A DNA stretch of 64,000 bases from Oscillatoriophycideae cyanobacterium NC_groundwater_1537_Pr4_S-0.65um_50_18 (GTDB lineage: Bacteria; Cyanobacteriota; Cyanobacteriia; Elainellales; Elainellaceae), in the NCBI GenBank assembly GCA_016208305.1, contig JACQYI010000022.1, positions 1 through 64,000 of the forward strand, in the 5' to 3' direction. The position numbers and the translations under genes were made by a program. Under the pieces are notes generated by a model. The model made no database searches. It had not been told where the DNA came from and saw nothing but the letters and a program-made list of their open reading frames with translations. Shown here one piece after another: positions 51,893 to 61,420 of this stretch; the stretch's first letter is position 1, and each line of letters begins with the position of its first letter.

Positions 51893-52089
51893 CAATAGCC
51901 CCGATCGCGCCAATATTGCTCTTTAAGAGCATTAGCTAGGTCTTCAGATGAAATGAGCGATCGCTCCACCAAAAGCTCGCCGATGCGTTTGGAGCTGTGG
52001 GGTTGATGCTCAAGAATGGGCTGCAACTGGTCTTGAGAAATGAGCTTGTGCTGAGACAACACCTCGCCCAATTTTAGGTGTTTTAACAT
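51880..52089 (-). CDS. Small protein resembling the MshEN/GspE N-terminal domain
   Basis: A 69-residue protein. LKLGEVLSQHKLISQDQLQPILEHQPHSSKRIGELLVERSLISSEDLANAL matches the helical pattern of type II secretion ATPase N-terminal domains (a repeat of LGExLxxxxxIxxxxL), which also bind c-di-GMP when longer. It stands alone, downstream of dnaA on the same strand. The protein seems complete but too short for an ATPase. Confidence 0.7.
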   Translation of the reverse strand: MLKHLKLGEVLSQHKLISQDQLQPILEHQPHSSKRIGELLVERSLISSEDLANALKEQYWRDRGYWVIG

Positions 52090-52295
52090 GACTCTACTCC
52101 GGTAGATCGCTTATTCCAGCTTAAGCCAATCCTCAAAGAAGCGCTTCACCCTCCTGGGCTAGTTCGATTGACCTATGCTTACTGACCTATTCCTTAGCAA
52201 ATCGCAGAAGTCTGCTCACTTTCTCAACAGCTAATTTTCAGAGACATTTCACGCCTTTGAAAAGCAACGCCAAGCTTTTATTCTTCTGAGCAGGA

Positions 52296-53684
52296 CTATT
52301 TGCGGGCAGGTTTTTGTGCTTGGCTAGAGAAATGAATGCGATCGCTCAACTGTCTGAGATTGCGTGCTAAATCAGGATCGGTATTTTTGAGCTGAGCGAT
52401 TTTCTCACAGCTATATAACACCGTGGTGTGATCCTTGCCGCCAAAGACTTCGCCCACCTTGGGCAAGCTGAGGTTGGTATGCTGCCGCATCAAAAACATG
52501 CCAATCTGGCGGGCAACGCTGATTTCGCGACGGCGAGAGCTGCCCTTCAGATCTTCGATCGGAATTTCAAACATCTCTGAGACGGCTGTGATGATCTCTT
52601 CGGGCGAAGCCTCCACGCGATCGTTGGGCGGATTCAGCACCGGGGCAATGTTTTCTACCGTCATCGGCAGACCCGAAATCGAGGTATAGGCAACAGCTCT
52701 AATCAGCGCTCCCTCTAGCTCTCGAATGTTGGACGTATAGGTAGAGGCAATATACTCAATCACATTGCGCGGCAGGCGAATATTGTCATATTCCGCCTTC
52801 TTTTGCAGAATAGCCATGCGGGTTTCTAGGTCAGGAGCCTGAATATCGGCAATTAGCCCCATCGAGAACCGAGAGCAGAGGCGCTCCTGCAAGCGTGGAA
52901 TTTGACTAGGGGGGCGATCGGACGCAATCACCACCTGTTTGCCCGCTTCATGGAGGGTATTGAACGTATGGAAAAACTCTTCCTGCGTGTACTCTTTGCC
53001 CTCAATGAACTGAATATCATCGACCAGCAGGACATCCACCGCCCGGTAATGCTCCCGGAAGCTCTGCATACTGTCTTTGCGGATGGCGGCAATCAGGTCG
53101 TTGGTAAATTTCTCAGTCGAGACATAAAAGATTTTTGCATCCGGATTGATCTCTAGTCGGTAATGCCCGATCGATTGCATTAGGTGGGTTTTTCCCAAAC
53201 CTACGCCACCGCAGAGAAATAGGGGGTTAAACTCCCGACCGGGCGATTCTGCCACCGCTAGAGAGGCCGCATGCGCCATCCGGTTGTTGGAGCCGACGAC
53301 AAAGCGGGAAAACACAGACTTCGGGTTCAGATCAGAATGGCGAACGCGCTGGGTGGTTTCTGCGGGCCGAGTTTCCATAGGCAAAGGCATGAGCGCATCA
53401 GAGGCTTCCAATGGCGAACTGTCGGCTGTGCTTCCGGGCTTGACGGCAATGTGAATTTCGACAGGGTAGCCCAAGATTTCTTGCACCACATCCGCGATCG
53501 CTTTCACATAGTATTTTTGCAGCCAGTTACGGGCAAACGGGTTGGGCGTGCAGATCATTAAGCAGGTCTGGTCGAGCCGCTCAGCCGTGGCAGGTTTAAT
53601 CCAGGTTTCAAAAGTCGGGCGGCTAAGCTGGAGCTGTAGCCGCTCCAATACCTGATTCCAAAACCCCTCTAAACTCGTTTCCAC
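52296..53684 (-). CDS. dnaA: Chromosomal replication initiator DnaA
   Basis: A 462-residue AAA+ initiator. Domain I is at the N terminus ([21 protein letters not shown]). The AAA+ core has Walker [16 protein letters not shown], Walker [32 protein letters not shown], and domain IV ends with [18 protein letters not shown] (DnaA-box recognition). The start is GTG at 53684. I see no cluster of DnaA boxes nearby, and in cyanobacteria the origin often lies next to dnaN instead. Confidence 0.97.
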   Translation of the reverse strand: METSLEGFWNQVLERLQLQLSRPTFETWIKPATAERLDQTCLMICTPNPFARNWLQKYYVKAIADVVQEILGYPVEIHIAVKPGSTADSSPLEASDALMPLPMETRPAETTQRVRHSDLNPKSVFSRFVVGSNNRMAHAASLAVAESPGREFNPLFLCGGVGLGKTHLMQSIGHYRLEINPDAKIFYVSTEKFTNDLIAAIRKDSMQSFREHYRAVDVLLVDDIQFIEGKEYTQEEFFHTFNTLHEAGKQVVIASDRPPSQIPRLQERLCSRFSMGLIADIQAPDLETRMAILQKKAEYDNIRLPRNVIEYIASTYTSNIRELEGALIRAVAYTSISGLPMTVENIAPVLNPPNDRVEASPEEIITAVSEMFEIPIEDLKGSSRRREISVARQIGMFLMRQHTNLSLPKVGEVFGGKDHTTVLYSCEKIAQLKNTDPDLARNLRQLSDRIHFSSQAQKPARK

Positions 53685-53845
53685 CGCTTACCTCGATCTT
53701 GAATGCCGTGAGTATAGACGAAACTTCGCCCCGTCCACACAAAAAATTTCGGTAATATTCTGAGCTATTTTTCGACTGACCGTTTTTGGGTTGGGCTATT
53801 TTTGACAGGCAGCCTGTGCCCGTTGCCGAAAAAACTAGCCCCAGC

Positions 53846-54724
53846 TCAATCCACCCGCTCTAGCTGCCACAAAATCTGATTGCCTTCTCGACGGACACGC
53901 GACACAATCCAATTTCGCCACACCCAGTTGTCGCCTCGGCTGGTGACGGCGCTAGCGTTTACATCCATCAAATCGGCCAGCTCAGAGCTGGTGATCAAAT
54001 AGCCTTTGGCTGCGATCTCGTCTGCCATATGCAGAGTTTCGACCATGTTCCGCAGCTGAAAAACTCTTACCTCACGCGGCAAGTCTGAATCTAAAGTCTC
54101 GGAATTAGGCAGACTGGAAGGATTAACCATAGCCGATTCGGGTTCAGCGTCGGGAGCGACTATTTCTTGAGGAAATTCAATTGTTTGAGTGGATTGTATC
54201 TCTTTCGATACAGAGATGTTAGTGGTAGTGGACGCAATTTCAACAGTTTGTTGCAATTTGGGCGCTCTGCCCAGGGAAAAGGCGCGAGCAATCTCATCGC
54301 AGCGATCGTTGCCCACATCGCCTGAGTGCCCTTTGACATAGCGCCAATCGAGCTTGACTTGGCGGCTGGCCTGCTGGTTGAGCTGATCTAACACTTCCCA
54401 TAGCTCTTGATTCAGCACAGGCTTCCCTGTAGAAGTTTTCCAGCCTTTCTGCTTCCAGCCTTTGATCCATTTGGTAATGCCGTTCTTGACATATTCGCTG
54501 TCGGTGTAGAGACCAAGCGGTTCAGATTGTTCGGTCTTGACGAGATAGTCGAGAGCTGCGATCGCCGCCTGAATTTCCATGCGGTTGTTGGTGGTTTGGC
54601 GATCGGCTCCCCCCATTTCATACACTGAACCATCGGCAAAATATACGACTGTGCCCCATCCGCCAGGCCCCGGATTGCCTGAGCAGGCTCCGTCGGTGTA
54701 AATGCTTTTGATCAATTTGCCCAT
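53846..54724 (-). CDS. rnhA: Ribonuclease HI with a C-terminal extension
   Basis: A 292-residue protein. Residues 1-150 form RNase HI with the four acidic residues in YTDGACSGNPGPGGWG, NNRMEIQAAI, LYTDSEYV and NDRCDEIAR. The extra 140 residues hold a variable linker and a conserved C-terminal domain (YLITSSELADLMDVNASAVTSRGDNWVWRNW), which looks like a winged-helix nucleic-acid-binding unit. It removes RNA in RNA:DNA hybrids. It lies upstream of dnaA on the same strand. Confidence 0.94.
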   Translation of the reverse strand: MGKLIKSIYTDGACSGNPGPGGWGTVVYFADGSVYEMGGADRQTTNNRMEIQAAIAALDYLVKTEQSEPLGLYTDSEYVKNGITKWIKGWKQKGWKTSTGKPVLNQELWEVLDQLNQQASRQVKLDWRYVKGHSGDVGNDRCDEIARAFSLGRAPKLQQTVEIASTTTNISVSKEIQSTQTIEFPQEIVAPDAEPESAMVNPSSLPNSETLDSDLPREVRVFQLRNMVETLHMADEIAAKGYLITSSELADLMDVNASAVTSRGDNWVWRNWIVSRVRREGNQILWQLERVD

Positions 54725-54811
54725 AAAAACAGTAGTATAGCCGTACTTAATCCCGCTCTAGCATACGCCAGGCAGCCCCGATCGTACAGCATCTTTTAAA
54801 AAGTAGCGGTG

Positions 54812-54853
54812 CTCAAACCTCCTGGCTCAAACCTCCTGGCTTAAACCTCTTGC
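54812..54853. repeat. 14-bp tandem repeat across the ackA stop
   Basis: CTCAAACCTCCTGG occurs twice in tandem and is followed by a diverged third copy CTTAAACCTCTTGC that contains the ackA stop codon. Confidence 0.75.
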
Positions 54854-56052
54854 AGGATTTCCCAGCATTCTTGGGCGATCGCCCAATCTTCCTGGGTGTG
54901 AATCACCAGCACTTCTACCGTCGAATCTTCCGTAGAAATCACCTGATTGCGTGGGCGACTGCTATTTTTCTCAAGATCTAGCTTTAACCCCATGTAGGCA
55001 AAATTCTCGCAGGCTCTGGCTCGAATGTCGGCGGCGTTCTCGCCTACCCCTGCCGTAAACACCAGCGCATCTATGCCGTTAAGAATGGCAACTATGCTGC
55101 CCATCAGGGCATGCAGCCGATGGATGTAGATCTCCAATGCCAGTTTGGCGCGCGGGTTGCCCTGTTCTGCGGCTTGAGTCACTAACCGCATGTCGTTCGA
55201 GACGCCAGAAACCCCCAGCAGCCCCGAAGCCTGATTCAATTCCTGATCGAGCTGCTCAGCGGTGTAGCCTTCTTCTCGCAGCATATAGAGCAAAATGCTG
55301 GGATCGATAGAGCCAGAGCGGCTGCCCATCATCAGTCCATCAAGAGGCGTAAAGCCCATTGTGGTGTGAACGCTACGACCACCTTGAATTGCAGCTAGCG
55401 AGCAGCCATTGCCCAAATGACAAGTGACAATTTTTAAGTCCTTCAGATCTTTGCCCAAAATCTGCGCCGTTTTTTGAGCACAGTAGCGGTGGCTCGTGCC
55501 GTGGAAGCCATACCGCCGGATGCCCCGCTCTGACCAGGCATAGGGAATGGGATATATAGCAGCAGAGTCGGGGATGCGGGCATGAAAGGCCGTATCGAAA
55601 ACTGCCACCTGGGGCACATCACCCAAAATGGCCTCAATTGCTTGGATGCCCTCCAGGTTAACCGGATTGTGGGCAGGAGCCAGGTCAGACAGCCGATCGA
55701 TCGCCGCTTTTACCTCCGCCGTGACCCTGACGCTGTCATGGTAGTCTTGCCCGCCATGCACCACCCGATGCCCCACCACCTGAATGGCAGATGGATCAGC
55801 AATGACCTGCGTTGCACCACTCCACAGCATGTTCAGTATCTGCTCCATAACGGGCGATCGCGATTCATAAGCAATGGACTGCTTCAGCTCTTGCCCGTTT
55901 GCCTTTACCTTCACTTCGGCCACGGTCGGTGCCCAGTCAATCTGCGCTTCCCAGAGAGGGTCAGGCGGCTGTTGCGGGAGGCGATCGTCTGGGACATCAT
56001 AAAGGCAGCTTTTTTGACTGCTCGACCCAGCATTCAGCACCAAAATTTTCAT
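54841..56052 (-). CDS. ackA: Acetate kinase
   Basis: A 403-residue kinase that interconverts acetate and acetyl phosphate. LNAGSSSQKSCLYDVP binds the phosphates, GHRVVHGGQDY carries the active-site His region, PVFDTAFHARIP-like VAVFDTAFHARIP and CHLGNGCSLAAI follow, and DIRARACENFAYMGLKLD ends the ASKHA fold. No phosphotransacetylase gene is adjacent. Confidence 0.96.
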   Translation of the reverse strand: MKILVLNAGSSSQKSCLYDVPDDRLPQQPPDPLWEAQIDWAPTVAEVKVKANGQELKQSIAYESRSPVMEQILNMLWSGATQVIADPSAIQVVGHRVVHGGQDYHDSVRVTAEVKAAIDRLSDLAPAHNPVNLEGIQAIEAILGDVPQVAVFDTAFHARIPDSAAIYPIPYAWSERGIRRYGFHGTSHRYCAQKTAQILGKDLKDLKIVTCHLGNGCSLAAIQGGRSVHTTMGFTPLDGLMMGSRSGSIDPSILLYMLREEGYTAEQLDQELNQASGLLGVSGVSNDMRLVTQAAEQGNPRAKLALEIYIHRLHALMGSIVAILNGIDALVFTAGVGENAADIRARACENFAYMGLKLDLEKNSSRPRNQVISTEDSTVEVLVIHTQEDWAIAQECWEILQEV

Positions 56053-56148
56053 GGCTGTTCAATTTAGCGAAAGGGGTAGCGTTTTTCAGTGTGCCGGAAA
56101 CGGCTGAGATATGAAAGTTCGTAACACTGCAAATGGCAAATCTGAACT

Positions 56149-57126
56149 TTAGACCGGAGCAAGCGCTACTACAAAAGCGGCTAAGGTTGCCCAAACCTGC
56201 TCTACCAGATCAGGATGATCGGCATCAAACCAGACGATCGTGGGATCGGCTCTAAACCAAGTGCGCTGCTGCTTGGCAAACTGGCGCGTATGCAGGGCGA
56301 TCAAAGCTTCTGCCTCTGAGCGTGAAATTGCTCCGGCTAGATATTGCTTGATCTCTTGATAGCCCAAAGTATTCAGCAGCGGCAGCTCTGCCCCATATTT
56401 TTCACACAGCGCCTCAACTTCTTCCACAAAGCCGATCGCCATCATTTGCGCCGTTCGCTGTTGAATGCGCTGCCCCAACGCCTCGACATCGACACAATCT
56501 AGCCCAATTTGCAGAATTGGATAGGCGGGAGGCGTTTCTCCTTGCTGGGCTGAGATCGGTTGACCTGTTACATAAAACACTTCTAAAGCACGCAGCGTGC
56601 GAACGGAATCGTTGGGGTGAATTTTTTTTGCCGACACTGGATCAATTTGTGCCAGGAAGGCATAACATTGAGCCTGACCCAAAGTCTGGAGCTGCGATCG
56701 CAGGTCTGGCTGGGGTGCAACTCTGGGAATTCGTAACCCTCGGACGATCGATCGGATGTAGAGTCCGGTGCCGCCGACCAGGAGGGGTGTGGAATGGGGA
56801 GAAGACGGGGTGTGAAATGCTGTAATTAGCGCCTGAGCCTGCTGCTGATAGTGGGCGAGGGTGAGGGTTTCGGTGGGGTCACAGAGATCCAGAAGGTAAT
56901 GGGGAATGCGCTGCTGATCGGCGATCGAGGGTTTGGCTGTACCAATGTCAAACTCGCGGTAGACCTGTCGAGAGTCGGCGCTCAAAATAGCTCCACTGAG
57001 GCGTTCTGCCAGCGCCAAAGCTAGACTCGACTTTCCGGTTGCAGTCGCCCCACAAATCACAATGAGCATGGGGCGAGGCGCAAGTAGTATATTTGTATTA
57101 ATAGAATTCACGGGTGCATCTAACAT
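56149..57126 (-). CDS. miaA: tRNA dimethylallyltransferase
   Basis: A 325-residue enzyme that adds a dimethylallyl group to A37 of tRNAs reading UNN codons. The P-loop is GATATGKSSLALALAERL, then ILSADSRQVYREFDIGTAKPS, LVGGTGLYIRSIVRGL and TRQFAKQQRTWFR. The first 19 residues look non-conserved, so the true start may be the ATG at 57069 (MLIVICGATATGK). It is divergent from gyrB. Confidence 0.94.
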   Translation of the reverse strand: MLDAPVNSINTNILLAPRPMLIVICGATATGKSSLALALAERLSGAILSADSRQVYREFDIGTAKPSIADQQRIPHYLLDLCDPTETLTLAHYQQQAQALITAFHTPSSPHSTPLLVGGTGLYIRSIVRGLRIPRVAPQPDLRSQLQTLGQAQCYAFLAQIDPVSAKKIHPNDSVRTLRALEVFYVTGQPISAQQGETPPAYPILQIGLDCVDVEALGQRIQQRTAQMMAIGFVEEVEALCEKYGAELPLLNTLGYQEIKQYLAGAISRSEAEALIALHTRQFAKQQRTWFRADPTIVWFDADHPDLVEQVWATLAAFVVALAPV

Positions 57127-57350
57127 TTAAATTCATAGGTTTCTCAGCTGTGCAGACTGTTAAGCGCCACAGGCGCGAGAACATCTCCATATATCAAGTC
57201 TTGTTAACATAAGCCTTGATCCATCCCCTTACAGAACCTCGCCTCAGACCGCCTTAGAAGCGCCCCAAACAGTTTTCTGCTATAATTTTGATATATTTTG
57301 ATGTTTTGAAGTTTACAGACGGCTTCAAACCACATATAGGAGCGCTTTAA

Positions 57351-59288
<1,938 letters not shown>

Positions 59289-59342
59289 GAATGAGGCACT
59301 GATTTCAGCCTGGAATGAAGTGCGAATGAAGGGAGATCAGCG

Positions 59343-59912
59343 ATGCTGCCGACGAAAGCCAAACTGTGGACAGTAGACGACTATCACCGCATGGTTGAAA
59401 CCGGAGTTTTGACGGGGAGCGATCGCGTTGAGCTATTAGAAGGGCAAGTTATCGAAATGAATCCGCAGCTGCCACCCCATGCGGCAACGACTCAACGCGC
59501 CTTTCGCTACCTCGATCGACTGCTGGAAACCGTTGCTTATGTGCGGATGCAGTTGCCTGTGACGCTGAAACCTAAATCAGAACCCGAACCCGATATTGCG
59601 GTGGTTCGCATTGATGCCAATGAGTATGGCGATCGCCATCCCACGCCGGACGACATCTTTCTGATTATCGAGGTAGCGGATTCTACATTGCTGGGCGATC
59701 GTCAGCAAAAAAGCTTAGTCTATGCCAAAGCCGGAATTGCGGATTACTGGATTTTGGATGTGAATGCGAAACAGGTTTATGTGTTTCGGGAACCGACTTT
59801 AGAGGGCTATCAGCAAGAAGCGATCGTTGCTGCAAACACGCTGTTTGCTTTAGCTGCATTTCCTGACATCACGATTCCGCTCAATCAACTCTTTCTCCAA
59901 AATGTTCTCTAA
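59343..59912 (+). CDS. Uma2-family (DUF820) endonuclease-fold protein
   Basis: A 189-residue protein of the Uma2 family, very numerous in cyanobacteria. YHRMVETGVLTGSDRVELLEGQVIEM, PEPDIAVVR and LIIEVADSTLLGDRQQKSLVYAKAGIADYWIL contain the PD-(D/E)xK-like positions. The biological role is unclear. GGGAG precedes the ATG. Confidence 0.92.
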   Translation: MLPTKAKLWTVDDYHRMVETGVLTGSDRVELLEGQVIEMNPQLPPHAATTQRAFRYLDRLLETVAYVRMQLPVTLKPKSEPEPDIAVVRIDANEYGDRHPTPDDIFLIIEVADSTLLGDRQQKSLVYAKAGIADYWILDVNAKQVYVFREPTLEGYQQEAIVAANTLFALAAFPDITIPLNQLFLQNVL

Positions 59913-59941
59913 TCAAGCGATCGCTTTTCTAAACTCGATGC

Positions 59942-60436
59942 TCAATTTCCTTCACGGGCTAATTTCAGCACAGCCGCGTGAGTAGACTGAGCAATCCGGA
60001 AGTTGAGTGCATGAAGTTGGTCAAGAATAGGAGCGATCGATTCTATAAGCCCTATCTGTTTTGCCTTTAAAAGCACACCTAATGTACCTGCCACTGTGAG
60101 GTTGAGTTGACGAGCATATTTTCTAGCGAGGGCATCGTCCAGAATAACCAAAGCATTGGGCATCGTAAGGGCTAAACTCAATACTTCGCGTTCACCTCTG
60201 CCAAGATTAGGAAGATCGGGCACCAGCATTGATTCAGCGACCTGATGCAAAGTAATCCAAGAAAGAGAATCTGAATCCGGAAGAGAAACACCTTGCGATC
60301 GACCTTGAGCCAGTTCATCTGCAACGGCTTGGGGCATGATGATTTGCCCATATAAGGCTGGCAGCAGATTGAGAAGATTGGTTTGGTAAAGGTATTGAAT
60401 GGGAGAGGTGTCAGTAATGACTTCAGGCATTGGCAA
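59942..60436 (-). CDS. DUF3368 PIN-like toxin
   Basis: A 164-residue PIN-like protein. MPEVITDTSPIQYLYQTNLLNLLPALYGQIIMP, LGRGEREVLSLAL and NALVILDDALARKYARQL supply the Asp/Glu/Asp set. DUF3368 genes pair with UPF0175 antitoxins. The start overlaps the antitoxin gene by 14 bp. Confidence 0.9.
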   Translation of the reverse strand: MPMPEVITDTSPIQYLYQTNLLNLLPALYGQIIMPQAVADELAQGRSQGVSLPDSDSLSWITLHQVAESMLVPDLPNLGRGEREVLSLALTMPNALVILDDALARKYARQLNLTVAGTLGVLLKAKQIGLIESIAPILDQLHALNFRIAQSTHAAVLKLAREGN

Positions 60437-60674
60437 GATCCTCTGCCAGTTCTGCCTCCGTCAGGTGAAAGGTATCAACACCATAGTCAGCCAACCTGGA
60501 CAAGAAGATGGTGCGTGGGATGCCTGCCAGGTTTGCAGCCGCACCGGAAGATAACCGACCGAGTTCATAGAGTTTGACAGCCGCAATCAGGAGCATCTCG
60601 CGACTAAGGTTTTCGGGAGCAACTTGAAGGGCTTCAACAGTTTCTTCTGAAATCGATAGAGTGATCGTATACAT
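60423..60674 (-). CDS. UPF0175 antitoxin
   Basis: An 83-residue protein. TITLSISEETVEALQVAPENLSREMLLIAAVKLYELGRLSSGAAANLAGI matches UPF0175, which contains a ribbon-helix-helix-like or HTH unit. I use the ATG at 60674; the frame remains open upstream to 60986 only because it enters a tandem array. It precedes and overlaps the DUF3368 toxin. Confidence 0.9.
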   Translation of the reverse strand: MYTITLSISEETVEALQVAPENLSREMLLIAAVKLYELGRLSSGAAANLAGIPRTIFLSRLADYGVDTFHLTEAELAEDLANA

Positions 60675-61420
60675 GGATGGTGCCCTTACAAACTCCCTTT
60701 GCACCCTAGCATAGCGCTGTGGCTGCCTGGAGAATTCATATCGTTCGTCCAAGTTTGAACCGCAAGAGCAGTGGTGTGCGATCGCCCCATTGAACTGAAA
60801 AGCGATCGCCCGATGAAGGTCGGCGTTCCAAGTTCTGTTCACGAAGTGTTGCGTAGCAAAGTCAAAGTTTCGTGTTCTGATGTTGGAGAATGGCGATCGC
60901 CCCTCAAAGTTCCGAGCATTGAAGTCGGTATTCCCAATTCTGAAGCCCATGTTTCGAGTTCTGAGGTCGGAGAATGGCGATCGCATCTCGAAGTTCCAGG
61001 CTTTGAGGGTGGAGGGTGGCGATCGCCCTTCTCTCCAAAAGCGATCGCCTCTTCTTCCTCAATTGATCCAACTGCATATCAGCCTTTACAATTTCATTCA
61101 ACAAGTCATGAAAACTCTAACAAAGCACTTGATGGATAGATTTCTGGCATGGAGGGACGATCGCAGTGGTCGAGCGCAATTGGTAAAAGTTCAGCCTGAA
61201 CCAAATGCTCAATTTGGCTACGACTTTGTGCCAATTCCTTAATGGGTAGGTCTATTAGGAAGCCTGAGAAGACATTTGCCCTGCTGAGGCGATCGCCCCT
61301 TTCCACCAACATCCCCTCCAATTCACCAGCAGAATCCTCTAACAGCGGCACTGTTTCCTCACCCGTCCATAGGCTCGTTCAAAAATTTTCACTTAGGCCG
61401 CAAACAGCAATGCCGTCGCT
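60675..61420. other. 746-bp gap holding the second tandem array
   Basis: Besides the 21-bp-period array (60814-61024), this stretch has several HIP1 octamers and no supported gene. Short frames on both strands here read through HIP1 sites and look spurious. Confidence 0.45.
60814..61024. repeat. Degenerate 21-bp-period tandem array upstream of a toxin-antitoxin pair
   Basis: Ten units of 21 bp start at 60814, 60835, 60856 and so on up to 61003. Several units share CTGAGGTCGGAGAATGGCGA-like or CGAAGTTCC-like cores. On the minus strand the heptads include LRTRNMG, FNARNFE and IRTRNFD, echoing the RTRN heptads of the array at 38479. Confidence 0.75.

Noticed and set aside
53685-53845. Replication origin next to dnaA
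   Set aside because: I see no cluster of TTATCCACA-type boxes or AT-rich unwinding run in this gap.
60675-60986. N-terminal extension of the UPF0175 antitoxin
   Set aside because: The extension is the translated tandem array; UPF0175 proteins start at the conserved MYTITLSI segment (60674).
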